Positions 32,922 through 44,309 are shown, counted from the first letter of the stretch. The stretch: 64,000 nt of DNA from Cyathus striatus (GCA_025738555.1 JAOVFP010000006.1:2604001-2668000); one strand, 5' to 3'. The notes: a model not told the origin generated them from the sequence alone. A program made the numbers and translations.

Positions 32922-35232
32922 ATGACTAACAGGAACATCTGGAAGATATTAAGCAATTTGATTATATTTTATATCTTCATTGGGCTATTTCCTGCAGTTT
33001 CAGCAATGCAAGATCCATTTCCATCAGTGAAATTTTCTATATTTGCACAATTTATTGAAGACAACTTCAGTTCAGAAATTAACTTGAATACAGTTATATT
33101 ACTGCTATTAACATTAACTAACAATACTGATTTATTAAACTTACATGCAAGACAACAAAATCCATCACTACAAGATGAACATGCACAAGTTCATACTAGT
33201 TGGATGAATGCATTAAGTAGAGCACTTTGTGGGGAATTGAATGGAAATATTTACGGGTTGTTCGCTTCGAATGGAAGTACTGAGGTGGATGGGGGGTCAT
33301 TTGTTGCAGAGGTTGGATTGGGGATGAGTGCGTTTTCGGGGGTATTGGGATTGGGTCCGTGTGGTGGGCGTGGGGGATTTACTGAGTGGCTTAAACCAAT
33401 ATCTCACTCTGTCATTGAGCCAATCTTTTTAATTTGCCCTGCACGTGCAGAATGTAATAATCGCAATTGTTATAGAAGGTCATTAAGTCAGAAGTCTCAG
33501 TCTCATGATATTCCATGTGTTTCATTGATCAAAGACAGTAAACAATATTTGAATTCTCATGTTCTTAGTGGCAAATGTAGTTGTTGCAAAGCAATTTATT
33601 ATGCAGACCATAAAAGTGTAATTAATCCATTTAATTCTGCACAGCAGGACAGAATATACTTAAATCTGGCAAAGTACCTTAAAGTGGGAAAACAAGTTTG
33701 GGTTGATCGTACATTTTCATCTGCTGTTGTAAATGCAATATACAACTTTCATGCATCTGCATCTGCATTTTCAGAATTTTGGAATACAACATTTATTATA
33801 AATGAGGGAGAATCCAAGGCAATTTCATGCCGGCAAGCTTGGCAAGCATTTGTACAGGAATCTATTCGACAAGTTGCCTTGAGTTCTAATACTGTTTTGA
33901 AAATAGCTGATGGAACAAAAATTGATGATGTAACTAGACATGCCTTTACACATTTGGGAGAAGAAGGTATTGTACGAAGTGCAGAAAATCACCACTGCAG
34001 TGAATGTACACAGAGATACAAAGCTAATGCTGATATAATTACACCTGATGATCCAGCTGCAGTAGCACAAGTAGATGAAAACCAAAATATACCTGCATTA
34101 ACAGGTAGGGATGCAGATAGAGCAGCTAGAGATGCTGCTGAAGCAAGATATAATGCTCAAAATGCAATGAATATTGATCCAAGTCCAAATGAGAGCTTAA
34201 ATGAGAATTCAGCACTTGTAAATATGGTTGTTGTAGATGGCATTGTTATGGGACCTGCTCATTGTGCCATAGAGAACTGTACTCAAGATCTGGTCAATGC
34301 AAGACAAGGTGTTTTCTGTGCTATGCATGAAGTACTACACAAAAATTTATGCAGAGTAAATGGCTGCAATAAAAATCTAGTTCAAAATACAAAGGCATGT
34401 GAAGAGCACCAGCAAAAGTGGCGATCACATTTCACAAGATTTGGCAGACAGTCATTACTTGGTGTCCAAAGAATATTATGGCATACCCAGGAAGAACAAC
34501 TCCCATGGTTACCTCAGATCAATAGACAAGTTCAAGCACATGATATTATGAGCTCCAAGGAGGAAAAGAAAAAAAAGGACTACTTTTCTCCATCACGATT
34601 TTATTGCATTGAAACAATCTGTGCACCATGTGGTGTAGTCCTTGCTTGGGCAAAGTTTGATAAGTCTGAGTCTATAGATCAAATATTTGAATTTTTAGAA
34701 AAAGTATTTCCAACAGAGGATGTCCGGCCAAGTTATGTATGCATAGATAAAGCCTGTGTTCTTCTCAAAAGTGCAGCTACAAATGAGAAATGGATAGAGT
34801 GGAAAAATACAACATGATTTGTTGTTGACTCTTATCATTATATTAATCATAGGGTGACTGATTATATATGTCGTAAATGGTGTAACCCAGCACCATTAAA
34901 TGGATCTGCTCCAAATTTAGTTGTGGTTGAACATGATGTGAATGGTGTTCCACATTACAAACGTGCATTTAATACACAAGTTAGTTTTATATTCTTATAA
35001 TTGTATAACTATTGCTAATTAGTAACATAAGGCATGTGAGCAATTAAATGCATGGATAGGTGGCTTCCAAACAATGTTGAACAGAATGACATTATCTAAT
35101 TTTAACTGGACCATGCACACACTATTGTTTTTACACACACAAAGGGTTATAAAGAGGCAACAAATGAAAGATCAAGTGGTAGAAGAAGATGACAATAAGG
35201 AAATAGGAATTGATATAGAGAGGGATGACTAA
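32922..35232 (+). pseudogene. KDZ-associated cysteine-cluster protein (CxC5/CxC6 type), one nonsense codon
   Basis: One long exon to 34979, an intron 34980-35031 (GTTAGT...AAG) and a final exon to TAA at 35230-35232. Cysteine clusters appear in order: CPARAECNNRNC, CSCC, then CSEC. After a spacer come CAIENC, CRVNGC and CEEH, which I read as the CxC5 and CxC6 modules (probable zinc-binding) of proteins carried with KDZ transposases. The C-terminal part has the signature DSYHYINHR, then RKWCNPAPLNGSAPNL and RAFNTQACEQLNAWIGGF. A TGA at 34815-34817 interrupts the frame where relatives have Arg, as expected from a CGA to TGA change. The start could be 32922 or 33006 (MQDPFPSVKF); the latter looks more natural. 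Bases 33243-33395 are markedly G-rich compared with the rest. Confidence 0.75.
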
Positions 35233-35339
35233 TACACCAAGTGCTGCTAAGTAGTATAGGTTAGTACAATATTTGTTGTTCATTTTCAATATATGTATAT
35301 GATGCTAGTTGTATCATTAAAATTCATGTATAAGATAGA

Positions 35340-35795
35340 CAGCTCCATGTAAATTTTATATGGACTCTATATAAGGCTTATACATATCAGACATCATGAA
35401 CTGTTCATAAAGTTCACTAGACTCCATGTGTACTCCATGTGTACTCCATGTGTACTCCATGTATACTCCATGTATACCTCCATGTATAGTCCATGTGTAC
35501 TCCATGTGGAGTATACATAAACCTCTACAATGTTCTTCACATATGAATGAGGAGTGTATGTGGACTTTTATTACTACATGTGGACTCCATGTGGGTGCAA
35601 TGTGGAGTAAATATGAATTTTAATCTATGTGTAAAGTTCATATATACTCCATGTGGACTCCATGTGGAACTATGTAGACTCCACAAGGAGTTTACATGGA
35701 ATTTATGGACTCAATGTGGACTTTACATGGACTCCACATGGACTCCATATAGAATTTATGGAGGCTACATGGAGGCTGCATGGAGTCCACGTATA
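35340..35795. repeat. Right subterminal array of TCCATGTGGA-type repeats
   Basis: The array has the same palindromic word family as at 27851-28150. Examples are CTCCATGTGTACTCCATG, repeated in tandem near 35425-35475, and ACATGGACTCCACATGGACT near 35724. It ends at the right terminal inverted repeat, so both element ends carry matching arrays. Confidence 0.8.
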
Positions 35796-36206
35796 CCTGT
35801 GGGGGAGCGTAAATTACTGCAAAAATCGACATATTACAATTTCCATTACGTAATCAAGTGATGTGCATGTCGACGCATTTGTTCGCGTTCACATGCTCTC
35901 TCTCTCCTGCTGATTCCCTCCAACACCGACACTTCCACATTGCCCGCAACACTGCAATTACTCAAGATCATCGGTACTGTGCACTACCAAGCTCCACTAA
36001 ATACCACAGTTCACCTTACCAGTGTCTGTGTCATTGCCTCTAGTCTCTCCCCTCAAGTTTTTATTTTATAAATTTTCTTTCAATTCATTGGTATGCTTTA
36101 TGTTTCAAGCTTTTCCTTTTTCTTCCAATAATCTACCATTAATTTCCGTTTTATTTCAACCATTCCTCATTAAGTAGTCTCCTTATTCATATTTTCTTTA
36201 AATATC

Positions 36207-36317
36207 ATGTATCTACCTCACCCCAATCAAGTTAACATTCCCCCCTTTCTCGACACCTTAGAACACCTCAAGGTCGAACGAATGTTCACTGACTTGCTTA
36301 CTAATTTCTTTGTTTAG
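36207..36317 (+). CDS. Possible small open frame in the outer insertion
   Basis: A 36-residue frame starting MYLPHPNQVNIPPF lies just before the right end of the outer insertion, in an otherwise pyrimidine-rich 500-bp stretch (35836-36206) with no gene. It could be a remnant first exon of a mobile-element protein. There is no recognisable family and no supporting splice partner. Confidence 0.2.
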   Translation: MYLPHPNQVNIPPFLDTLEHLKVERMFTDLLTNFFV

Positions 36318-36343
36318 GTAGCAACACACCTTCCACCTCTACA

Positions 36344-38830
36344 CCGGGTTTCGAGCTTGGGCATAGGGCCTAGGCTTGTCATCTGGCTCTCACTAGCTAA
36401 TAGGGATAATAGTCTGTGTGATGATACTGGGTAGGTATCGCTGTGCAGTTCCAATGTTGTCTATCATCTATGATGGGACAGGTTACTTTATGTTTCCCTG
36501 TGATGCAGTTCGTTCTTAGCCTTGTATCTTTTTGCAGCTTTGGGATTGTGGGGTGACAGGATGAAGAGGTCAGAGGGCTCGGTGTTAAGCAGCTCTTGCT
36601 TGCCTTGCCTGGCATCACCAATCATATCTTTCACAACCCTCTTTTTATGTCTTCTGGTATTTCGTTATTATGGGATCGAGTCACGCATTAATCGTGCTCT
36701 CTATTGAGTTTTCCCCAGTTTGAACTGTGTGGGTGGGATGTTGCTGGAGCAGCAATTGTCAATGTAGCGATGGCTTGTCCTTCGGCTGGCTACGTTTCTA
36801 GTTGCATGCACCTCTTAATATGTTTACTGTCATTTTTGCTATTGTTTTTCCATTTGTGTCTGTCATCATCTCGCTTGTGCACTGCTCTTACTCCCTACTA
36901 TTCTTGTGGTTATCGGTGGTGTGCAGGCTAAGCGGGATCTCTGCTGCTAGAGACTTCGCCAGTGTCCAGTTTCGATTAGGGTGGGCTATAGTTTTGCACC
37001 ACTGTTTATTTCTCCAGAGAAGAGAGGATATGGCCGCCAGGGAAGAGCGGAGAGTTTGTAGATCCATTCATTGGTGGTGTGAAGGCAAGCAGTGAGGTTG
37101 GTTTGAGCAGGATTGTGGCAAACATTGGCCCCAGAGGATCTGCTCATTCAAGTGTTGCAGGGTGTAATGCCGCTGGACCTTCAAATTCTGGTTCTCCTGC
37201 CATTCCAGGTCAATCAGGGGCTGCAGGCCTTTCCCCTTCCTTTGCGCATGCAGACAGTGGACACAATCAGACTCTGACCTCCTTATTCAGAATTCGTTGT
37301 TTCCCACTCATGTCTCTCCACCTCCAACTTGACATATGACACCTCCCTTGTTGTTCCTACAGTCACTAGCGGACAACTTGATCAATAGCCCATTTCGCAC
37401 GTAGGCAGGGCATAAGTGTCAGCCAATTTGGATCATAAAAAGCCCAGGTTTTATGAAAAAGTGATCACAAAATCCCTGACTTCCATGATCACTGCTAAAA
37501 TCTAATGGTATTCATTATTATTAATGAATGTATGAGTGATCAAAGGTGATCATTGGATGTTATAATAGTGTATGATGGATATTAAAGGGCATATTGACTA
37601 CTAATGAATACTAATGAATGTGAAAGTGATCATAAGTGATCATAATATGATATAATAGTGTATTATAGTGCATAATGACTACTGGTGAATACTAATGGAT
37701 GTGTAAGTGATCATAAGTGATCATGGTATGTTGTAATAGCATATTATAGTGTGTAATGACTACTGGTGAATACTTATGGATGTGTAAGTGATCATAAGTG
37801 ATCATGGTATAGTATAATGGTGTATTATAGTGTGTAATGACTACTAGTTAATACTAATGAATGTGGAAGTGATCATATGTGATCAGGATATGTTATAATA
37901 GTGTTTTATAGTACATAATGATTACTGGTGAATACTAATGAATGTAGAAGTGATCTAACTAGTAGGCATTACACACAATAATATGCTATTATAACATACT
38001 ATGATCACTTATGATCACTTCTACATTCATTAGTATTCACCAGTAATCATTATGTACTATAAAACACTATTATAACATATCCTGATCACATATGATCACT
38101 TCCACATTCATTAGTATTAACTAGTAGTCATTACACACTATAATACACCATTATACTATACCATGATCACTTATGATCACTTACACATCCATAAGTATTC
38201 ACCAGTAGTCATTACACACTATAATATGCTATTACAACATACCATGATCACTTATGATCACTTACACATCCATTAGTATTCACCAGTAGTCATTATGCAC
38301 TATAATACACTATTATATCATATCATGATCACTTATGATCACTTTCACATTCATTAGTATTCATTAGTAGTCAATATGCCCTTTAATATCCATCATACAC
38401 TATTATAACATCCAATGATCACCTTTGATCACTCATACATTCATTAATAATAATGAATACCATTAGATTTTAGCAGTGATCATGGAAGTCAGGGATTTTG
38501 TGATCACTTTTTCATAAAACCTGGGCTTTTTATGATCCAAATGGCTAACACCCCTTGGCAGGGGACATACAACTGTGTTCTTCATTCCTGGCGTGAAACA
38601 GCTGACACCTCAGGGATTGGTTTCTCCACTGGGAAGTCTGTCGCCTACACTGAATAAACTACAGAGAAGGCAGAGTGAGATGAATTCTACGCCGCCACCT
38701 GAGTCCAGGGGGTAGAGTGCAGAAGAGGTCAAGTGGGTTTTCTGGTGGAGACACTTTGTCATTATGGTTTACCAGGAAGATTATACATGGGAGTGCGGTT
38801 GGATAAGGATGATGTATTTTGATGTTCAGA
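36344..38830 (+). pseudogene. Membrane-protein gene copy F, 3' part of the E/F copy
   Basis: The interrupted intron module resumes at 36344 (CCGGGTTTCGAGCTTGGG). The remaining tRNA-like modules follow to about 37015. Sequence then jumps into the middle of the tail exon at GGATATGGCCGCCAGGGAAG (37026), skipping the membrane helix. The tail continues (FVDPFI-like, GPSNSGSPA-like segments) with frameshifts, is split by a foldback element at 37415-38556, and ends near 38807 with the LWLTRK-like terminus. It is not functional. Confidence 0.7.
37415..38556. mobile_element. 1.14 kb foldback element with tandem-repeat arms
   Basis: Two arms of about 540 bp are almost perfect reverse complements (37415-37955 and 38013-38552), separated by a 57-nt loop. 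Each arm contains five to six copies of a unit of about 81 bp with GTGATCATAAGTGATCAT and GACTACTGGTGAATACTAAT. Flanks GGCAGGGCATA (37404-37414) and GGCAGGGGACATA (38557-38569) suggest a target duplication of about 9-11 bp with a small indel. The element interrupts the tail exon of copy F. It has no coding capacity. Its long arms and 9-11 bp duplication suit a Mutator-type foldback element. Confidence 0.8.
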
Positions 38831-39106
38831 GGTAGTTAGTGAGGACTTGGTGAGGACAGTTCAATATACTTATGTGTTATGGTTGTTCATTCAAGGTTCT
38901 TACCATATTACTATTATTGATATGTTGTTCTAAGTATTATTGTTTGCGAAACCGGTGGAGAAATCAAAACCTTTCAGAAAGCGGGACTGAGCAGTGGGGC
39001 AGAGTTTCAACTAGTTTTGAATCACAGCCAAGTCATGTGATTGGACAAACCCTCCGGTGTACTGATCGGTCCATCGTAGACCGGAGGGCCGGTTGTCCTA
39101 TCCTGG

Positions 39107-39596
39107 GAACGAGATCACGCTATCGTCATATGACTTGCATGGCCTATCTCATTGATAGGACAACCGGTCAAACTGGTCGGGGTTTAAACGTAGCATTCCT
39201 TACAAATGTTCAATCCTCCGTCCTCCTGTACAATCTATACTCATATACCTTAAACTAATTAAATGTAGCTATTGGAACATTATAAGAGTCTTGTTGTGTT
39301 ATTTATTCCCTGACATAGTGTGATTTTATAGTATTGTTGTTGTACTTTACCTTGGCTTTACCATAGCTTGCTATGCTAGTTTTCATGCCCTTTCTCTAAA
39401 TTTTTCACAAGATTAGATATATTATAGTATAACCTAGTTAATATGTACACCAAATCTAAGAAGAGGAAGGAGGACCAAGGGAGACCACATATATCTGTGG
39501 GATAAGGAACACTATGTTTAAAACCTGACCAGTTTGACTGGACCGTTTTCGACGAGATACCTCATGCTAGTCATGTGACGATAAGTGTGATCTCGG
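39107..39596. mobile_element. Inverted-repeat element of about 490 bp
   Basis: The left segment from 39107 (CGAGATCACGCTATCGTCAT) and the reverse complement of the segment ending at 39596 match imperfectly over about 90 bp. They share the block CAGTCAAACTGGTC / CGGTCAAACTGGTC and then TTTAAAC. Just left of it, 39050-39092 holds a hairpin (CCCTCCGGT/ACCGGAGGG). No gene lies inside. The target duplication is unclear. Confidence 0.5.
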
Positions 39597-39803
39597 CAAA
39601 TAACGGTTCAGCTTCCGGACTAGGTCCATTGATTGATCCAGATTGTTGTTGACTACTAGTAAGACTTGTTATACCCTCATCCTCAACACTTCCACTTATT
39701 CCTGAAATTTTGCGTTTGATATGCAAGGAGTTGGATTCTGACAAGCCTACTCTTGCTTCTCTCGCAAGAACCTGTTCAGCTTTCAAAGAACCTGCTTTGG
39801 ACA

Positions 39804-40873
39804 TAAAGTACCTAGTTTAGCGCAATGTAGTATAAATTAAAATATATGTAATTTCACTCACACCACATACACTCACTAAGAAGGTGCTCGGTGGGTAAGA
39901 CTCGGATGCAAAATGCTTCCGGGCGAAGTAAAGTAAAAGGGGAGGTGTCAGAGACCGACGTTCACGAAGGGAAACGGCTTAGCGAACACTTTGATGCGCG
40001 TTTTGATGCGCGTTCCTTAATCTCGGACTTAGCACGGGCTTATGACTTCTCACTTCGCGTTGCACTTAGAATCTCAAAGCTCACACAAATACTAAAGCAC
40101 GACGCTAGATGGTATTTCTCGGGGCACAGGAGACTGCCCTTCTACTACACAAATCTACCTATTAAATATCTTACAGAACACGGCTAAGAGAAACTATATA
40201 GTTAATACCAAAGCAGTAATTACACATCAGCTAAGCTGTAAAGTAGACTTTTAGACTGGAGACAGGCATCTGGGATGGACCAGAGTAAATCACGAATATA
40301 CCAAACATATGAGCGCCAAGAATGCATCCATATGGAAAGATAGCGAAGTACAATAAGCCATATCCACAGGTGAGACACTCCATATGAAGGCATGATGCCA
40401 CGTGCTTTGACACGTGGAAATGGGAAACACTGAATAAGCCAGCCAGGAATGCCGGGTCTCAGGCCTATCCAGGCGCCTATGGTGTGCTGATGCACAGCAC
40501 TGGTACAGCGTGGTTAGATAGCGGCATTTGCTGTGAGTCTAGTTCTCATGTCTTTTCCTATGATGCAATAACATGGCTTCGATAATCTATTATTAGAATA
40601 GATGTGCGCTTAGCTCGATCTCCGGCCTTACTGGTAACTATTTCCCACCGATGTCGAGAATAAACTCTGACGTCGGTGTTTCTATTCTTAGACGCTTTCC
40701 TACTTAGGCTAGTTATGTCCCTTATTAGCACGAGTCGTTCCCATGCTAGCTAACGGTCTGGAACCTCTACCTTAGCTACTAAATACAACCCATGTATATT
40801 ATACCATTTGTAAGTAGCGCGTAGAATATAGAAATAATGTTTTTATAATAGGTAGGAGTATGCTAGGCGTATT
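39804..40873. mobile_element. 1.07 kb insertion in F-box copy 2, unclassified
   Basis: Copy 1 has an uninterrupted CTGGACAGAATCTGG; here GGACA (39799-39803) and AGACA (40874-40878) flank about 1070 extra bases. That suggests a 5-bp target duplication with one mismatch, as made by LTR retrotransposons. However, the ends (TAAAGTACC...GGCGTATT) are not the usual TG...CA, and I see no inverted repeats or coding frame. It may be a solo LTR or derivative. Confidence 0.5.
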
Positions 40874-41416
40874 AGACAGAATCTGGTTTCAGGTTTTTGG
40901 TTTCTATTCATTGGCAAAATGTTTGCGATCAGATGTGTGGAAGGAGGTTCAGATACCCAGATCCATGAAATCTAAATTGGTGCGTACTCTATTCAGGAGC
41001 TAAATGATGATTGGTTTAATATTGTGTAGGTGCTTCAACAACCATTAATCTCAGCAGACTGCGTGCACATGATGTATTATGCAAGACAGGTTCAATACTT
41101 CTTCTTTGAAACCTTCACATATAGTAAAGAGGTCGATATCACTATATATCAAGCTCTTCAAGTTTTAATGCAGGGTGACAAACTCTTACCCAATGTACGA
41201 TGTATATGTTGCACTGGTATAGCTGACATCAACTTCCGTTTCTCTTTTATCAACATGTTCTTGGGACCTCATCTAACTAAGATCACCTGGCATTTTCCCG
41301 GATATGTCTCTCTGCAGCTCTCTTTAATATCTACACTTTCAGACCATTACCCATCACTTAAACATGTTACACTTCAACATGACCTTGATGACATCTATGA
41401 CAGACAACAAGAAATG

Positions 41417-42740
41417 GGGCTACTAGAATTTGACATTGCCCTGTATTTTGACGTTGCCTCACTGGCAACGTCAATTCTTGCATGGCAATGTCACGCAACG
41501 CCGGGCAATGTCACAGCAATGCCAAAGTGCCCACGATCGATTTTTTCCCACACCCTCGCTAACAAATCTCGACTGTGAGTCACTGTCTCCCACCCCTCTC
41601 TTTTAGAATTTCACATGTGTATCACCATTGCCTGCCTCCTGCTCATCGTTTCCCATGCTTTCTCTCACACTTTTTGATAATTTTTTTTACACAAAACACA
41701 TAGTCTACTATTTGTACTACAATATAGAGCCATCTTACTTTACAAAGTATGGTACATGTTACAGTGAAGATTTTTAAAAATGTATCTAATTCACATTTTT
41801 CATATCTTTATTACCATAATTACATAGTGAAATATTGACTGGTACATATGTCATAATTTATATTAGATGATGCAAAAATAATTGAATAAAATGAAAAAGA
41901 ATTGAGCTACAAAATAAGAAAAAACTTGCTCACTGCTAAGTATGATGACAAGGAAGTTTGATGTGTGCCGCGGCGATGACAAAGGGTGCTTGATGGAGTG
42001 ATGGATGGGGTGAACACTGCATACAAATATAAACAAAGGTGGGGTGGAGGGCATGGGAACAATCAAACCTCCAGCAATGTCAAAGGCAATGTCAAGCAAC
42101 GCTGGGCAACGTCATGGCAATGCCAGATCTAACAAAAAGTTCAAATCGGCAACATCACAACAATGTCACGGCAACATCACGCAATGCCAGGCAACGTCAA
42201 GCAACATCCGGCAACGCCAAGCAACATCAATTCTCAGATCGGCAACATCAATTATCAAATGGCAACGCCAGGCAATGTCAGGCAACATCAAAATCTGATT
42301 TTCAACAATTTCTACAACTAGTATAAAATGAGTAGAGTGCATGTATCTCTATGAAATCTTTACTTTTATTTCTATATATCATGTATTTACTAAACTACAA
42401 GATGTCTAGAGTAAAAATTTTGTGTACAAAGGAAAAAAATACATATTTCCAACTTATTTCACTGTGAGATTATAAGTTATACCCTGTTATACATGGTTCA
42501 TATTCCTCATCAAGTGCTAATATATATTATATGAATGCAAGGTACATTTTTCATTGTGAAATCCTACTAATTTATTGTATTTATTACTAACTAAGCATGT
42601 GCACGAGCAGGACTCGAACACAGGACCTCAGCAAGCAACGCCACTGCAATGCCAAAATTAAATATGCAATGTCAGGCAATGCCAGGCAACATCACTTGGG
42701 CAACGTCAAAATACAGGGCAACGTCAAATTCTGTGGGCCC
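41417..42740. mobile_element. Mutator-like non-autonomous element with 9-bp target duplication
   Basis: CAAGAAATG is present at 41408-41416 and 42741-42749, and copy 1 has the single uninterrupted site (ACAAGAAATGCG near 23400). The terminal inverted repeats span about 42 bp with five differences and share GAATTTGAC, TTGCCCTGTATTTTGACG and TTGCC. The interior is rich in GGCAACGTCA and GCAATGTCA-type words near both ends. No transposase is seen. A 9-bp duplication with long repeats is characteristic of the Mutator superfamily. Confidence 0.85.
42600..42645 (-). repeat. tRNA 3'-half-like sequence inside the Mutator-like element
   Basis: Reverse-complement reading gives CCTGTGTTCGAGTCCTGC, a B-box/T-arm-like segment near the right end of the element. 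No matching 5' half was found. It is likely a captured tRNA-derived fragment. Confidence 0.3.
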
Positions 42741-43701
42741 CAAGAAATGCGTGTCATTCAGTTGATCTCTAACTCTGTATATAAGTGGGAATATTTGGAA
42801 ACCTTGAATGTATTAAACCTCACACCATCAGGTTTACTGAAGGTATCTATGTTGCCATACTTGAGGGTGTTGCATATATCACAATGGAGAACTGAAGATA
42901 TTGCAAGTTCCGATGAACAAACCTATGGATTTTCGGCTTTGGACCTTCTTGAAATCTACACATCAAATATCAACAAATGTTTTGTTTTGTTGGAAACTAA
43001 GGAATCATGGCCTATAAAACAGCTGGAACTTGTATTCAGGGGGTGTCAGCTATCGAAGTCATGGGGATATCTCTTCGATGTCATTCGACAACATTGTTCC
43101 CATGATCATCTCAAAGTACTAAACTGCTCCGATGAATCGAAATTTGCACATGACGGGGACATGCTCTGCTACGAGACAATAAAACCTCTTCTGGTCTTCA
43201 CAACTTTCAAACTCTTTCCATTAGCGCCAGATACAGATTTTATTTCTCAGACTTGAATGACACAAAGGAATGGCACGCAGTTGGACAAAGATAGAATCTT
43301 TGTTGTTCTTGCTACCATTATCATGTTGCTCACTGGACTCATCAACAATTACACTCCTAGACCTGATTCCATTTGCACAACATTGCCCAAATCTTACTGA
43401 GCTTGGTATTTTCCTTGATGCGCTTTTTCCTCCGGTTGTCAGCAATTACACTGGATACAGAGTCTTTCAAACTGTGCTTATGTCACTAAATGTTAATAAT
43501 TCACCACCAGCAGATCATAGCCATATTGCAGCATTTTTATCATGTACATTTCCATCTTTGGGAGAAATAGTAACAATAAAAAGTAGGGAGGAAGAGGATC
43601 CAGATGTAGATTCGGATGACAGTGACCTGGAAGATGAAGACGTTCAGACACAGGTATGGAGTCATGCCGAAAGACTGTTGGATATCAATAGGATGACCTG
43701 A

Positions 43702-44309
43702 TACTGAACATGTAAAGTATGTCTAGCTTAACAAAACCAACAGATTTTGAGTTCAATAAGTCTAGAAATAAGTATAGGTTGTGTTCTTTACGGGATGGGG
43801 CCGGCCCCATTTTTTTTATCCTTGAGAATTCGAAGAACCATTGGCAAGACATTAAGCTTAAGGTCTACCTCACCACACTAATAAGTTTTGGCACATTAAA
43901 CAGCATGAGAACTGATCTGAAACCCACAGAAGTCAGACAAAGGGAGAAAAAGAGAGGGCACCATGCAGTGAGATTTACCAAGCATCTGGTTATGCATGTT
44001 CTGCTAGAGAGTATTCTAAGAGTATTCTTGTGTTAACCCGTGGATGGTTGGACTGAGCAATGAGAAGGAAGACGAATGATGAACGTGGTCTGAGCGGCAA
44101 CTTGAACTTCAAAGTTGATGACAAGTTTGGTATCGGGATGGTTGGACTGGGGAAGCTGAATGTACTGAGATCGAATCACCAATCATAATTGTACCAGTGG
44201 TACCAGTTCAATCTGCTCCGCATTCCTTCGACTTTCATTCCTTGTCCAGAGTCCCAATTCTGCTTGTCTTTTCATCTACCCTCTCTATATCTTGATAAAT
44301 GAATGTGAA
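43702..44309. other. Spacer upstream of copy G
   Basis: No gene is visible. The sequence matches the duplicated spacers before copies B, C and E, with landmarks GTGTTCTTTACG near 43780 and GATCGAATCACCAATCAT near 44170. It marks the start of a further array unit. Confidence 0.5.

Larger units (their letters stand above)
27831..35815. mobile_element. Decayed KDZ-associated transposon
   Basis: Inner terminal inverted repeats read TTTACGGTCCCCCACA on the left (27835-27850) and TTTACGCTCCCCCACA on the right (reverse complement of about 35798-35813). They are followed on both sides by arrays of TCCATGTGGA-like repeats. An imperfect 14-bp direct repeat (ACTACAAAAATTGA / ACTGCAAAAATCGA) flanks it and may be an aged target duplication. 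The cargo is a plus-strand Ser/Glu-rich gene (30473-32789) and a cysteine-cluster protein of the CxC5/CxC6 type (32922-35232), which Agaricomycetes carry with Kyakuja-Dileera-Zisupton transposases. No KDZ transposase catalytic gene is present, so it is non-autonomous or deleted. Confidence 0.7.
27794..36343. mobile_element. Outer 8.55 kb nested insertion splitting copy E/F
   Basis: Comparison with copies A-C, which have an uninterrupted module here, defines the insert. It is flanked by CCGG at 27790-27793 and 36344-36347, a possible 4-bp target duplication. It has short inverted ends TGTAGAG, extended imperfectly (CAGGTGTTTTGCC against GTGGAAGGTGTGTTGC). Only about 36 bp on the left and 530 bp on the right lie outside the KDZ-associated element. 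The simplest reading is a small element into which a large one later jumped. Confidence 0.6.
39671..43701 (+). pseudogene. F-box-like protein gene copy 2, split by two insertions
   Basis: The homologous start at 39671 reads ATA instead of ATG, followed by STLPLIPEILRLICKE-like sequence. The frame is interrupted at 39804 by a 1.07 kb insert and resumes at 40874 (RIWFQVFGFYSLAKCLRSDV). It passes the same TAG seen in copy 1 (here 41027-41029) and runs through LNVRC-like leucine/isoleucine repeats to 41416. A Mutator-like element breaks it there, and it resumes at 42741. One further frame change occurs at about 43200-43275 before the end at 43699-43701. Where copy 1 has a stop at 23545 this copy keeps TGG, so the two decayed partly independently. 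Confidence 0.75.
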
